From Amorphochlora amoebiformis (Eukaryota; Cercozoa; Chlorarachniophyceae), in assembly GCA_054601695.1 (NCBI GenBank), contig BAAHQB010000095.1, forward strand, positions 620,001 through 684,000: a stretch of 64,000 nt of DNA, written 5' to 3'. This document shows, piece by piece, positions 1 through 64,000 of this stretch (positions are counted from its first letter, which is position 1; every line of letters begins with the position of its first letter). The notes under the pieces were generated by a model. The model was not told the origin of the DNA, searched no databases, and saw only the letters and a list, made by a program, of their open reading frames with translations. Made by a program: the position numbers and the translations under genes.

Positions 1-17
1 GAAGATACCTTAAACAT

Positions 18-89
<72 letters not shown>

Positions 90-179
90 TAATATTATAT
101 ACGTATAAATACATTTGCGTACACATATGCATTTATCGATATGCATACACATATACATACATACATACATATGTATATA

Positions 180-231
<52 letters not shown>

Positions 232-238
232 TATTATA

Positions 239-333
<95 letters not shown>

Positions 334-398
334 ACACATGTATACACGTATATATAAGGTATATATACACACATGTTTTATTTTTAAATAATACATAC

Positions 399-448
<50 letters not shown>

Positions 449-467
449 CCTTCTCGAAAAAGGCTAC

Positions 468-7508
<7,041 letters not shown>

Positions 7509-7605
7509 CTATATACATATATCAACGTAAAAACAAATATATATATGTGTGTATATATATATATGTATATATTATATATATATACATATCTTAATATATT
7601 TACTT

Positions 7606-7647
<42 letters not shown>

Positions 7648-7672
7648 TATATTTACTTGACATATATATATG

Positions 7673-7704
<32 letters not shown>

Positions 7705-7864
7705 ATATATATACATAGATGTACATTTAAATAATATATGCGGCCCGAAATGTTTCTAAAGGGTTTGCCTTTTCGAGAAGGAGGTATATATGTATGTATA
7801 TATATTATAATATATATATATATATTATATTACATATATGTACATATTTATGCAATAATAATAA

Positions 7865-7911
<47 letters not shown>

Positions 7912-7976
7912 CATACATGTACATATATATTCAATAATACATGTATGTTTAAATAATATACATACATATTTATATA

Positions 7977-8035
<59 letters not shown>

Positions 8036-8075
8036 TGTGTATGTATATATGTGTGTGTATGTGTGTGTGTGTACG

Positions 8076-8112
<37 letters not shown>

Positions 8113-8163
8113 ATGTATTCATTTATTTAGATACCTCAACACCGTGTTTTGAAACTGTTTTTT
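7509..8163. other. Gap between the RBM34-like gene and unknown gene A
   Basis: Mostly (TA)n with one non-repetitive island at 7738-7790, described separately. No complete start exon for the RBM34-like gene was recognised. The terminal exon of gene A begins at 8164. Confidence 0.6.
7738..7790 (+). repeat. Inverted partial copy of an RRM exon and its donor
   Basis: This island is nearly identical (a few substitutions and indels) to the minus-strand sequence of exon 468-504 plus the start of its downstream intron (about 440-490). The shared elements are CGGCCCGAAA, GTTTCTAAA and TTTTCGAGAAGGAGGTATAT. It is in the opposite orientation and about 7.2 kb away. It keeps a short open frame, MRPEMFLKGLPFREG, ahead of a GTATAT, but this is in a different frame from the RRM exon and is probably not an exon. 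Confidence 0.75.
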
Positions 8164-18323
<10,160 letters not shown>

Positions 18324-18630
18324 ATCCTTCCCTTCCGATCCCTAATTCAACCCAATCTCGAATTTTTTTATTAATGCAAAATAATTTATCATCACGGAAT
18401 ACTATGTAATATATAATATACCAGGTGGGCTAAAAGTGTGAAAAATAAGGCCCAGACGACCCTCGCTCCTCCCCGGCCATGGGACATAAGTAGCCGAGAA
18501 GATATTAAAAGAATAGTTCGGGTAAATAGATTTGATATCCATATATCACTTTTTATTTATGCTATATTTTTAGCAGATATCTCAGCATATGTACTCGTTT
18601 TTGTGTTAAAGGGTAGTTCCCGATTCGCCG
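18324..18630. promoter_or_regulatory. Divergent promoter region, basic protein / LPCAT
   Basis: 307 bp between the start codons of two head-to-head genes. It is largely free of (TA)n, unlike the flanks. I see no obvious TATA box or shared factor site. The regulatory role is inferred from position only. Confidence 0.5.
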
Positions 18631-33759
<15,129 letters not shown>

Positions 33760-33823
<64 letters not shown>

Positions 33824-33914
33824 ATATATACATTTAAGAATATATTTATGAACACATACATAATAAATATATACATATATATTTATTCATATAGATTTTC
33901 CTAGATATACATAT

Positions 33915-33958
<44 letters not shown>

Positions 33959-34114
33959 GAATGTACTACATGTATAACGAATGAATAAAAGCCTTAGTAT
34001 CATTGGTACAGTAAAACAAACAATATTAAAGTATGAGTAATATGGTATAATGAATATATATATTGCACGTTTGCACATAGATTTATATGTGTACTAATAT
34101 ATATTATATATATA

Positions 34115-34150
<36 letters not shown>

Positions 34151-34182
34151 TGTGTGTGTGTGTGTATGTATGTGTATATAAT

Positions 34183-34258
<76 letters not shown>

Positions 34259-34346
34259 GCATACTAATATATGTCCATAGATATACATATGTATATATAG
34301 TTAGCGCAGTGGTGTACATATATATATATATATATATACATGTATG

Positions 34347-34400
<54 letters not shown>

Positions 34401-34406
34401 TATAGA

Positions 34407-34446
<40 letters not shown>

Positions 34447-34462
34447 GAAAAGGTTGTTCTAG
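33760..34462. other. Gap between LPCAT stop and first recognised exon of gene H
   Basis: Mostly (TA)n with AT-rich islands at 33815-33900 and 33955-34100, including an AATAAA at about 33985 that could serve LPCAT polyadenylation. The start exon of gene H should lie here or in the adjacent TA tract. A tiny ATG-containing exon near 33964 is possible but not supported. Confidence 0.5.
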
Positions 34463-41137
<6,675 letters not shown>

Positions 41138-41291
41138 ATCTCAGTAAAACTACGTCTTTATAAAATTGCGCTATATCGAGTATATATCGCTAGTTCGTAT
41201 GGTTGCGCATGATTGTGCTCCTATCTTACTAATTAATGAATGATAATTGTGCTCCTATCTTACTAATTAATGAATGATACGATGGTACTGG

Positions 41292-41335
<44 letters not shown>

Positions 41336-41780
41336 GTCATAATAATATGTGTGTGTGCGTGTGTGAATAGTCAGTAGTAAATATAAAAAAAAAAACCCTG
41401 ATCATTCGATTAATGCTAAGTGTTATTACTGCTTTATCCACAAACTAGATAGACGTTATTGCACACTGCATACTAGCATAGCATGATAAAACGTTTGACT
41501 TAACATCATTGGATCTTTTTTTTTAGTTTGTAGCTAGGAGTGTGGGTTTTAGGGGTGATTACGGTTCGTATAATCAGGTTCGAATTTGACGGGCTGCATG
41601 AATCATGGCTAACTTGGAACTTAGCCGCGCAATCTAGGTAATGGATCTAGATGGCAAGCCCGGACGGACGTCGATCTTGTCGATCTACCACTCGTAAAAG
41701 TGCTCTCTTCTATAACATAATACCTCAGGCTCGAGAAACTTCGATCTAATCGATCTACTGCGTACTCTTAAACGTTCTCT
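41138..41780. other. Convergent intergenic region with tandem duplications
   Basis: Between the stops of gene H and the Nudix gene. It contains a perfect 34-bp tandem duplication (41212-41279), a short (TA)n, and a diverged ~72-bp repeat with 'cgatctnntcgatctac' near 41672 and 41742, the second copy abutting the Nudix stop. No further exons were recognised. Confidence 0.7.
41212..41279. repeat. Perfect 34-bp tandem duplication
   Basis: Two adjacent identical copies beginning 'attgtgctcctatcttact' occupy 41212-41245 and 41246-41279. The identity implies a recent event. Confidence 0.95.
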
Positions 41781-45206
<3,426 letters not shown>

Positions 45207-45532
45207 CTGAGCGATAAGAGGGAAGATAATGAGCTTGAGAAGACAAAAAGCGCTCCAAAACGTACGGGCGATGCCAAGGTTGGGACGTCGATGGCGCTGA
45301 TTCAGTACATTGTGGTGAGGAAAGATCTTACTAAGGTTATATATATCTATTATCACAGAGTGTTACGTATACAAGTATCTATATACAAATATAAATGTAT
45401 GTAATATGTGCACATATTTTTACATACCACACACACACACACACATTTATATATATACACATATATAATATATGTATATATATATATATATATATAAATA
45501 TATATACATATGTGTGTGTGTATATATGTAAA

Positions 45533-45568
<36 letters not shown>

Positions 45569-45591
45569 ATATATATATATATATATGGTGT
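45207..45591. promoter_or_regulatory. Divergent 5' region, Nudix / PTRHD1
   Basis: 385 bp between head-to-head starts. The Nudix-proximal 150 bp is unique sequence; the PTRHD1-proximal half is (TA)n-rich up to the ATG. A promoter role is inferred from position, and no specific site was recognised. Confidence 0.4.
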
Positions 45592-49363
<3,772 letters not shown>

Positions 49364-49972
49364 CATCTGATCGCGAGTCCCCAGTGCGGCACCCCATGCA
49401 TGTAGTAGCAGTCGCTTAAGAGACTTTTGGATGACTCGGTTCACTCATATAATATATATGTATATAATATATATATATATATATATATATTGATGAATCT
49501 AGTACTAAGATAATATTATACTAAAATTTTTATACAAGTATTATCATACTGTATTTGTATATATATATATATATATTATATATATGTACATATGTATATG
49601 TATATATATAACGAAAAAATACATTAATCAGTAGTATACAAGTAGTATGCGGCTCTAGCGCAGCATAAATATAAAATGATGACACTGAGTATATGCACCT
49701 ATAAATATACATATACACTAGATACATGCATACATATATTTATATATATGACACACACACACGTGTATATATATATATATATATATATCTAGATACATCA
49801 ATTGATATATATCAGCATGTATGTGTATATAGATGTATCATATCTATACTTGCCCGACTCGGAGAGTACTGAATACTATGATAGTTTAGAATATAAAAAC
49901 ACGTTCCGTATGATTAACTTGCAAGGCAGCGCGATGCGACTCAGAGTTGTATCTTTTTGAGCAGCCAGAGAT
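49364..49972. other. Convergent intergenic region, PTRHD1 / PDZ gene
   Basis: About 600 bp shared by the two 3' ends: unique sequence 49364-49450, (TA)n, AT-rich islands and unique sequence 49850-49972. I see no further exon and no clear AATAAA. Confidence 0.55.
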
Positions 49973-51212
49973 TTATTCGCTAGACTGAGCTTCCTCCGCT
50001 AGCTCCTTTCTTTTCCTCTCAACGACGAGAGAGATGTCGTTCACCTCCATCTTTTCGCCAAAGCGATCGATCATTTCTCCTGCAACAACACACACCGAAG
50101 TAAGGAGCTGTCGTAGTATTTACTCGAAATCAGTCAGGCTGCCTACCATTCGACTGGAGAGCAGCAATAGTCTTAGCAAAGTTCTTGGCGTCAACGTCAT
50201 ACATTCCCCTCACATTAACCTTCCTAGGCGGATTCGCTGGGAAAAATTACAAAAATATTCCATAAATCCCAGTAAATTGTAATCTAGGGAGTATACTCTT
50301 ACCGTAGAAAGCTAGGGTATCAGTGGGAGGCGAGACAGTGTAGACCGCTGAGAAAGCACGAAGAATGTCTCCTTCTTCAAGAACGTCTAGAAATATAGCA
50401 GTGTCATTTCAGCCAAGCATGCTCATGATGTACCGTGATTCCTGACCTATGGCCGTCCCTTTGGACTCCTTAGCGTCTACCACAATTCTAGGAAGCCCTG
50501 AGACGATCTTCTGTTCGAGCACGACACCGAGACCGGGGAAACCAACTAAGAGATCATGTAAGCGAGTTAGACCCGATATCACAGTTTGGCCGTGAATGTA
50601 CCTGTGAAAGGGATGAGTTCCGATTCGCTGGATTGCGCTTCTATTGTCATCTTAATCAAGGGCTTCTTATCGTTTCCAGTTATCCGAAAGCCAAAAGTCT
50701 GCTTCTCCCTACGGCGCAGGAACGGTGTCATGGAGTATTTTGGATTACATATGGCCTGCAAGGCTCGATGGAAGGTATTCAAGCAAAAAACAACATTCAG
50801 AGATACTCACCTGCCATCATCAGTCTTCGCCGATTCAAGGATCTCCACCGGTGACTCTGCAAAGGGATAAGGGGGTAAGCGATAATCGTAGACAAGGTTA
50901 ATATGGTATACGAGATGGCAACACTAAAACTTCGCTGCTAGGCAATTTCCATACAGATTTAAATCCCACTAGAGTATCACCTGTGGCAAATGCGGTCGCA
51001 CCAGCTACGTGGTGGCCGTTCATCCAGACAAGACTGCGACGTGTCTGGGCCACCGAAGCTGGTCGACGCGGGCCGGTAAAGCATGCGGGCAGAGTTCTCG
51101 ATCCGCGTGCATGGACTGCACTGCCGACATTGGAGGTCTCGGCATGGATGAATAAGCAATAGACGGCGAGGAATACACTCGCAACACCGACAGTCTTAGC
51201 TATGGACGCCAT
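49973..51212 (-). CDS. PDZ-like domain protein with signal/transit-type leader, complete
   Basis: Seven minus-strand exons: 50981-51212 (ATG), 50811-50856, 50602-50708, 50447-50545, 50303-50386, 50147-50236, 49973-50079 (TAA). They total 765 nt, 254 aa. All introns are compact (56-124 nt) and free of (TA)n, unlike the neighbours. Residues 1-24 (MASIAKTVGVASVFLAVYCL then FIHA) are a signal peptide. About 50 Arg/Ser/Ala-rich residues follow, then a folded region with FPGLGVVLEQ (131-140), GLPRIVVDAKES and LEEGDILRAFSAVY (164-177), a PDZ-type GLGV-loop and GDxL arrangement. The C-terminus is charged (VVERKRKELAEEAQSSE). A signal peptide plus basic leader resembles bipartite targeting to complex plastids, but the Phe typical of red-lineage leaders is not evident. 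A secreted or ER protein is the alternative. Partner and function are unknown. Confidence 0.8.
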
Positions 51213-51430
51213 TATGCCGCTCGTACAATCCCAGTTTTTCCGGGGAGTCCCCGGCATTACCAGGGGAATATTCTTTCTTATTACTGCGGCATAGGGCACA
51301 GTGGAGGTCCAGCACCCTTCTGGCTCAATAAAAAGGCAAACTGGAGCTGCCCCCAACCGTCCAACGTCCTAGAAGCTTCCCCCTTTTCCGGAGAAGAAAG
51401 CAGAGTGGACTGGGACATAAATTACGGAAG
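51213..51430. promoter_or_regulatory. Compact divergent promoter, PDZ gene / ATG4
   Basis: 218 bp of unique sequence separates the two start codons. It contains a palindromic 'ccggggagtccccgg' near 51239-51253 and a TATA-less 'caataaaa' near 51326. The shared-promoter role is inferred from position. Confidence 0.5.
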
Positions 51431-58401
<6,971 letters not shown>

Positions 58402-59184
58402 TCAGATCCTATGATGATATGAGGCCGGCATGGCATGAAATTCAGTCTCAGGAAACGTATGACGGATTAACTGTTGCAGTTGTACGTACTTAAACCAGTA
58501 GACCCAAAAAATTATAATTCTGCTCTGTGCTCTGTTAAACCGAGCGCATACCATGTCCAGCGATGAAGAATCAGCTTATAACCCGTTAAAACGCAACAAA
58601 TTAATTTTTTCTTTGAAGGGAATTTACCAAATGTTGCATCGCTTTTCTGTGAGAGACTTACCCTGTATAATGTTAATATATATATATATATATATACATA
58701 TATATATTTGTTTATTTATGAGTGGCTCGGCATCAATCGTTGAGAGACAGAAAAAGAAAGGAAAGAGATAAAAAGAAAGAAAAAAGAGACCGACTAAAAT
58801 ATAAGAGACTAGAAGCGAAAGAGACTAAAGAAGAAAGAGACTAAAAGAGAAAGAGACTAAAAGAGAAAGAGACTAAAGCTGGAGAGACAAAATAGAAAGA
58901 GATTGAAGGAGAAAGAAACTAAAAGAGAAGGAGAGAAAATGAGAAAGAACGGAAAGAGAAACGAGATAATGAAAGAGAAGTAGAATAGACATACGTTTCG
59001 TCGCCGAATCCAACTAGAAACTCTTCCATAGGAAAATCCTTGAATACGGCTTTGAACATCTCACGTGGGATTACATATGCATTGTATTGTCCAGCTACAT
59101 ATATATATATATATATGTATGTATGTATGTATATAAGTATACATATATCTATATGTAAAATTATATATATATATGTATGTACAC

Positions 59185-59230
<46 letters not shown>

Positions 59231-59956
59231 TCTGACTGTATAAATATGTACACGAATATATATAAACTATATATAGATATATATATATATATGTGTGTAT
59301 AATATATATATATATATATTTGCATTTATATTATAGTATAATACATACATATATTATACAATATATTTGCGATATGCATGATCACATACACACATTTTGA
59401 CAAATGCATCGGTATATACCATCTACGCAGGCCGATATATCAGTAATCATTTGCTGCTGAACCGCAGGAAATATCTTGAAAAACTCGTATGCCATCTCCT
59501 TATATCTATCTATTCCAAGTTGATCGAACGCCTGTATATATTTATATATATAAATATTCCCCATGTAAGATATTACAGATCTTGAACATAAATATATATA
59601 TATTATATATTAACATAATATATAAAAAAATATATAATATACATACATATACATGTACATATACACGTACATATACATATAATATGTATATATAAATACA
59701 TATATATAAAAATATATATAAACATACATATACATGTATTTACCTAAATCATACATCATACTACATACGAACGAACCATAGCAAGCTTAGTCATATCATC
59801 GATGTTCTCGTGTGAGATATTCGCTGTCTGGAACAGAGGCCGAGAGGTGTTGAGTGCATCTCGCTTCTTCGATTGGCCAACACCCCAAAAACTGGGCCTC
59901 ACTTGAAGCATCCATTCCTGTCCATTTGTCGTAATTTGGAGTGCTCTTAGTACTAC

Positions 59957-60005
<49 letters not shown>

Positions 60006-60098
60006 TATGTTTACGTGTATATATGTGTGTATTACGTATGTACATATTAATGCCTATATGAATATGTATAATACAAGTTCATACATACAGTTATATTC

Positions 60099-60143
<45 letters not shown>

Positions 60144-60199
60144 GTGTGTGTGTGTGTATATATATATCCATATATACATACATACACACACACAGACAG

Positions 60200-60257
<58 letters not shown>

Positions 60258-60384
60258 TATAAATATATGCATATCCCATTCGACCTCCGATTGCACCGCT
60301 CTTCTGTATACATGCATATATAATAACTTCTAATATATACGTATATATATATATATCATATATATATATGTATACATATGTATA

Positions 60385-60425
<41 letters not shown>

Positions 60426-60470
60426 GTATATATATATGTATGTATTCATATTTTTACGAATACGTAAATA

Positions 60471-60554
<84 letters not shown>

Positions 60555-60649
60555 TATAATATTGTACACGTATATATATGAGACCTGCTTGTCCCATGCA
60601 GCCCCCGATTCGGTATCAGGAATTGTGGCCAAGTGGTGAAAAGGGCCAT
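58402..60649 (-). CDS. Unknown protein with mitochondrial-type presequence
   Basis: Six minus-strand exons: 60585-60649 (ATG), 59765-59945, 59420-59531, 58995-59094, 58628-58646, 58402-58470 (TGA). They total 546 nt, 181 aa. The start [21 protein letters not shown] is amphipathic and lacks acidic residues, with RGLHGTSR resembling a processing site, so mitochondrial import is likely. The body is convincing protein sequence: [79 protein letters not shown] do not recognise the family; a respiratory-chain or mitoribosome accessory subunit is only a guess. The last two exons (one of 19 nt) keep frame but are weaker, and the protein may end differently after GFGDET. The intron before them contains a GAGACTAAA minisatellite. 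Confidence 0.6.
58740..58985. repeat. Purine-rich GAGACTAAAAGAGAAA minisatellite
   Basis: About 245 bp built from a ~16-bp unit approximating 'gagactaaaagagaaa', best preserved at 58795-58880. It lies within the 58647-58994 intron of the mitochondrial-type gene. Confidence 0.85.
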
Positions 60650-62071
<1,422 letters not shown>

Positions 62072-62670
62072 CCTGTTGACAAGCGTGGTTAGGTTGGAGA
62101 AAGACTGTTCAACCGGGACACTGGCGGCTGGCGTCGTCATACAGTCCTGGAAGAACCTTCCGATGACAAAGTCGTCCAATGCTCCAGGCTTGGTGAAAAT
62201 CTGTTTATGTTCGTTAGTAATTATATAATATTAATATATATATATACATATATACATATATGTATGAGTGTATATAGGTATGTATATGTGAGTGTGTGTG
62301 TGCGTGTTCATAATGTATCTCGACATACCTCAACAAGCTTCTGATTCTCGATATCCTCAAGCCCATCGAAGGTGTAAGTGTAAATTCCTCCAGCGCTCAC
62401 ATCATGTTGAAATCTTCCGCACGAATATTCGTAGAAATCCGAACATGCGTCAGCATCCTGGTTCATCCATGTTTTAATCTAAACCCCGGAGGAAGCTCTT
62501 GCGCAACTATTCCAAACAACTCAATTATTTCAATCGATTTTAGACGGAAACTGCTGAATTTTTCAACCCATGGTCTCCTCCTCCCCTGATGTTCATCTAC
62601 ATGTGTGGACAGCGAAGTTGTTGAGAGAGAGGGGGTTACCGGCGAGAGAAAGGAAGGCTAGGAATAGCAT
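62072..62670 (-). CDS. M13 (neprilysin-family) metallopeptidase, N-terminal part only
   Basis: Four minus-strand exons: 62640-62670 (ATG), 62568-62596, 62329-62478, 62072-62200, phase-consistent, 113 aa so far. The start MLFLAFLSLA is a short signal peptide. EHQGRRRPW follows, then IKTWMNQDADACSDFYEYSC GRF, which matches the M13 N-terminal signature (PCxDFYxYxCGxW) with Cys32 and Cys40. Next come FDGLEDIENQKLVEIF and FVIGRFFQDCMTT, equivalent to the YxxCM region of the family. The protein is therefore predicted to be secreted or luminal. Families of this type are about 650-750 aa with a C-terminal HExxH zinc site, which was not found between here and the next gene. Without an intron at 62072 the frame stops two codons later. 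A truncated copy, pseudogene or short paralogue is possible. Confidence 0.65.
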
Positions 62671-63110
62671 GCTCTCCGATGATATATAATTATATTAGAG
62701 GGTTCAAGGAAAACATCGTGTGGGGTTCAAAGCGTGACGTCATGTACAGTAACCCTAACAATATGCTAAAAATATATTATCAAATTCGCGCACACGTGCA
62801 CAGCTCGTGTCTCATGTTGAAAGCTGATGGAATCGGTGCGTTTGTGGCTGCCTCACTGAGCCGATTTACTGCATAACTTTTGAATGAGGACGCTATGTAG
62901 ACGGAACGATTACTTGTTGTATATTGTGCAATTTTCGCTAATTTTTGTGAATTCTGACAGCGGGGCGGGGCGGGGTTGACCACCTTTCCTGAAACCAATT
63001 GCATATTACTCGCTCTGTTTCTCTCTCTTCTCTCAAGAAATCTCTTTACTCTCTTTGTATATCTTCAACTTTGTGCTTTCTCACTCCCGCTTAATTTTTC
63101 CATCTCTCTC
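62671..63110. promoter_or_regulatory. 5' region of the M13 gene with CRE-like site and GC box
   Basis: 440 bp of unique, TA-poor sequence. CAAAGCGTGACGTCA lies at 62728-62742, with TGACGTCA about 65 bp upstream of the M13 ATG. A GC-box-like GGGGCGGGGCGGGG lies at 62962-62975. The region also serves as the 3' flank of the next minus-strand gene. Promoter function is inferred. Confidence 0.55.
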
Positions 63111-63305
63111 TTATTGTGACACGGGGCCCACGGGGATTTTCTGTGAAACGTGCTCATATTTGTTCTCGTCCTCATCTAGAATTCTCTTTCTGGCGCTCAC
63201 GATCTCGATATTCTTTCTACTTGCGTCATCTCTTTGCTCCTTTTCTCTCCCTCTTTAGCTCTCTTTTTCTCTTTTGCAATATTTTGTAAACCACGCAGAA
63301 GAATC
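63111..63305 (-). CDS. C-terminal exons of an unknown minus-strand gene (partial)
   Basis: The terminal exon 63111-63219 ends in TAA and encodes RKNIEIVSARKRILDEDENK followed by YEHVSQKIPVGPVSQ. The charged, stop-free frame is clearly protein-like. A small preceding exon at 63292-63305 (ATCTGCAG acceptor, GTTTAC donor) joins in phase to give DSSAC ahead of it, through a 72-nt intron. The exact upstream boundary is uncertain because the surroundings are purine-rich. The rest of the gene lies to the right, beyond TA tracts or the window edge. Family not recognised. Confidence 0.5.
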
Positions 63306-63321
63306 CTGCAGATAATATTAC

Positions 63322-63352
<31 letters not shown>

Positions 63353-63370
63353 TATATATATATAAAAAAA

Positions 63371-63469
<99 letters not shown>

Positions 63470-63470
63470 C

Positions 63471-63552
<82 letters not shown>

Positions 63553-63557
63553 AATAT

Positions 63558-63640
<83 letters not shown>

Positions 63641-63705
63641 ATAAATGTATATATATATATATATTTCCACCCTGCATGTATTATATGATATCATTTATAT
63701 ATATA

Positions 63706-63747
<42 letters not shown>

Positions 63748-63780
63748 GCATGTGTGTGTATATATAATTGTATTATATAC

Positions 63781-63826
<46 letters not shown>

Positions 63827-63960
63827 GTATGTATATATATAATATATATTTACAAATATATATATATATATATGTATACACTTATACAAAATGAAAATAC
63901 ATTAAAATTATAGCATAAGAGGCCCTGGCTACATTTAAATACATACCCAAAACACACACA
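63306..63960. repeat. (TA)n/(GT)n-filled stretch
   Basis: Almost entirely (TA)n with two (GT)n runs (63534-63551, 63623-63640) and a small island near 63665-63695. Probably intronic to the gene ending at 63111. No exon was recognised. Confidence 0.7.
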
Positions 63961-63968
63961 AATGAATA

Positions 63969-64000
63969 CAGCATGGGATGCCCTCGCAAAGCAGTTGGAG
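63969..64000. other. Possible exon cut by the window end, strand unresolved
   Basis: On the plus strand an acceptor-like TACAG precedes a frame reading WDALAKQLE. On the minus strand the same bases read NCFARASHA before a GTATTC donor, in phase 0, which would suit the gene ending at 63111. There is too little sequence to decide. Confidence 0.3.

Noticed and set aside
58553-58680. Plus-strand frame starting [10 protein letters not shown]
   Set aside because: It looks protein-like, but no downstream plus-strand exons join it, and it overlaps the minus-strand gene. It remains a weak possibility.
60598-60617. Short unique segments between regular repeats as a CRISPR array
   Set aside because: Repeats are simple microsatellites without uniform direct repeats or spacers, and the genome is eukaryotic.

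Overview
The window comes from a eukaryotic nuclear genome. GT-AG introns, TTAGGG-type telomere-like repeats and enormous (TA)n microsatellites fill most of the 64 kb. Every very long open frame consists of YIYI, RARA or REKR translations of simple repeats and is not a gene. Reading the short non-repetitive islands for splice sites and tracking codon phase from exon to exon recovers about eleven real genes, several complete. Exons run from about 14 to 414 nt. Introns are either 50-130 nt or kilobase-sized and packed with (TA)n, telomere-like repeats, GA/CT tracts or a long (CG)n block. One protein carries a signal peptide followed by an Arg/Ser-rich stretch, which would fit an alga or protist with a complex (secondary) plastid. 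That is an inference from one gene.

Layout, left to right: RBM34/Nop12-like RRM protein (-, 3' end outside the window, 468-7508); unknown protein A (-, 8164-14161); small very basic, nucleolar-looking protein (-, 15312-18323), divergent from a 26-exon LPCAT-type lysophospholipid acyltransferase (+, 18631-33759); unknown protein H (+, 34463-41137); Nudix hydrolase of CoA-diphosphatase type (-, 41781-45206), divergent from PTRHD1 (+, 45592-49363); PDZ-like protein with a secretory/plastid-type leader (-, 49973-51212), divergent from a complete ATG4 protease (+, 51431-56690); a poorly structured 1.7 kb gap; unknown protein with a mitochondrial-type presequence (-, 58402-60649); N-terminal part of an M13 (neprilysin-family) peptidase (-, 62072-62670); last exons of another minus-strand gene (63111-63305).

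The genes do not form a pathway or operon. They look like ordinary housekeeping functions: autophagy, phospholipid remodelling, RNA binding, CoA or nucleotide hydrolysis. The unusual element is the architecture. Telomere-type satellites, a 60-bp-arm perfect palindrome, a long CG alternation and local duplications all sit inside introns. Gene models were assembled by eye and cross-checked only by reading frame and remembered family motifs. RNA evidence is needed for the smallest exons and for the unresolved 5' ends.
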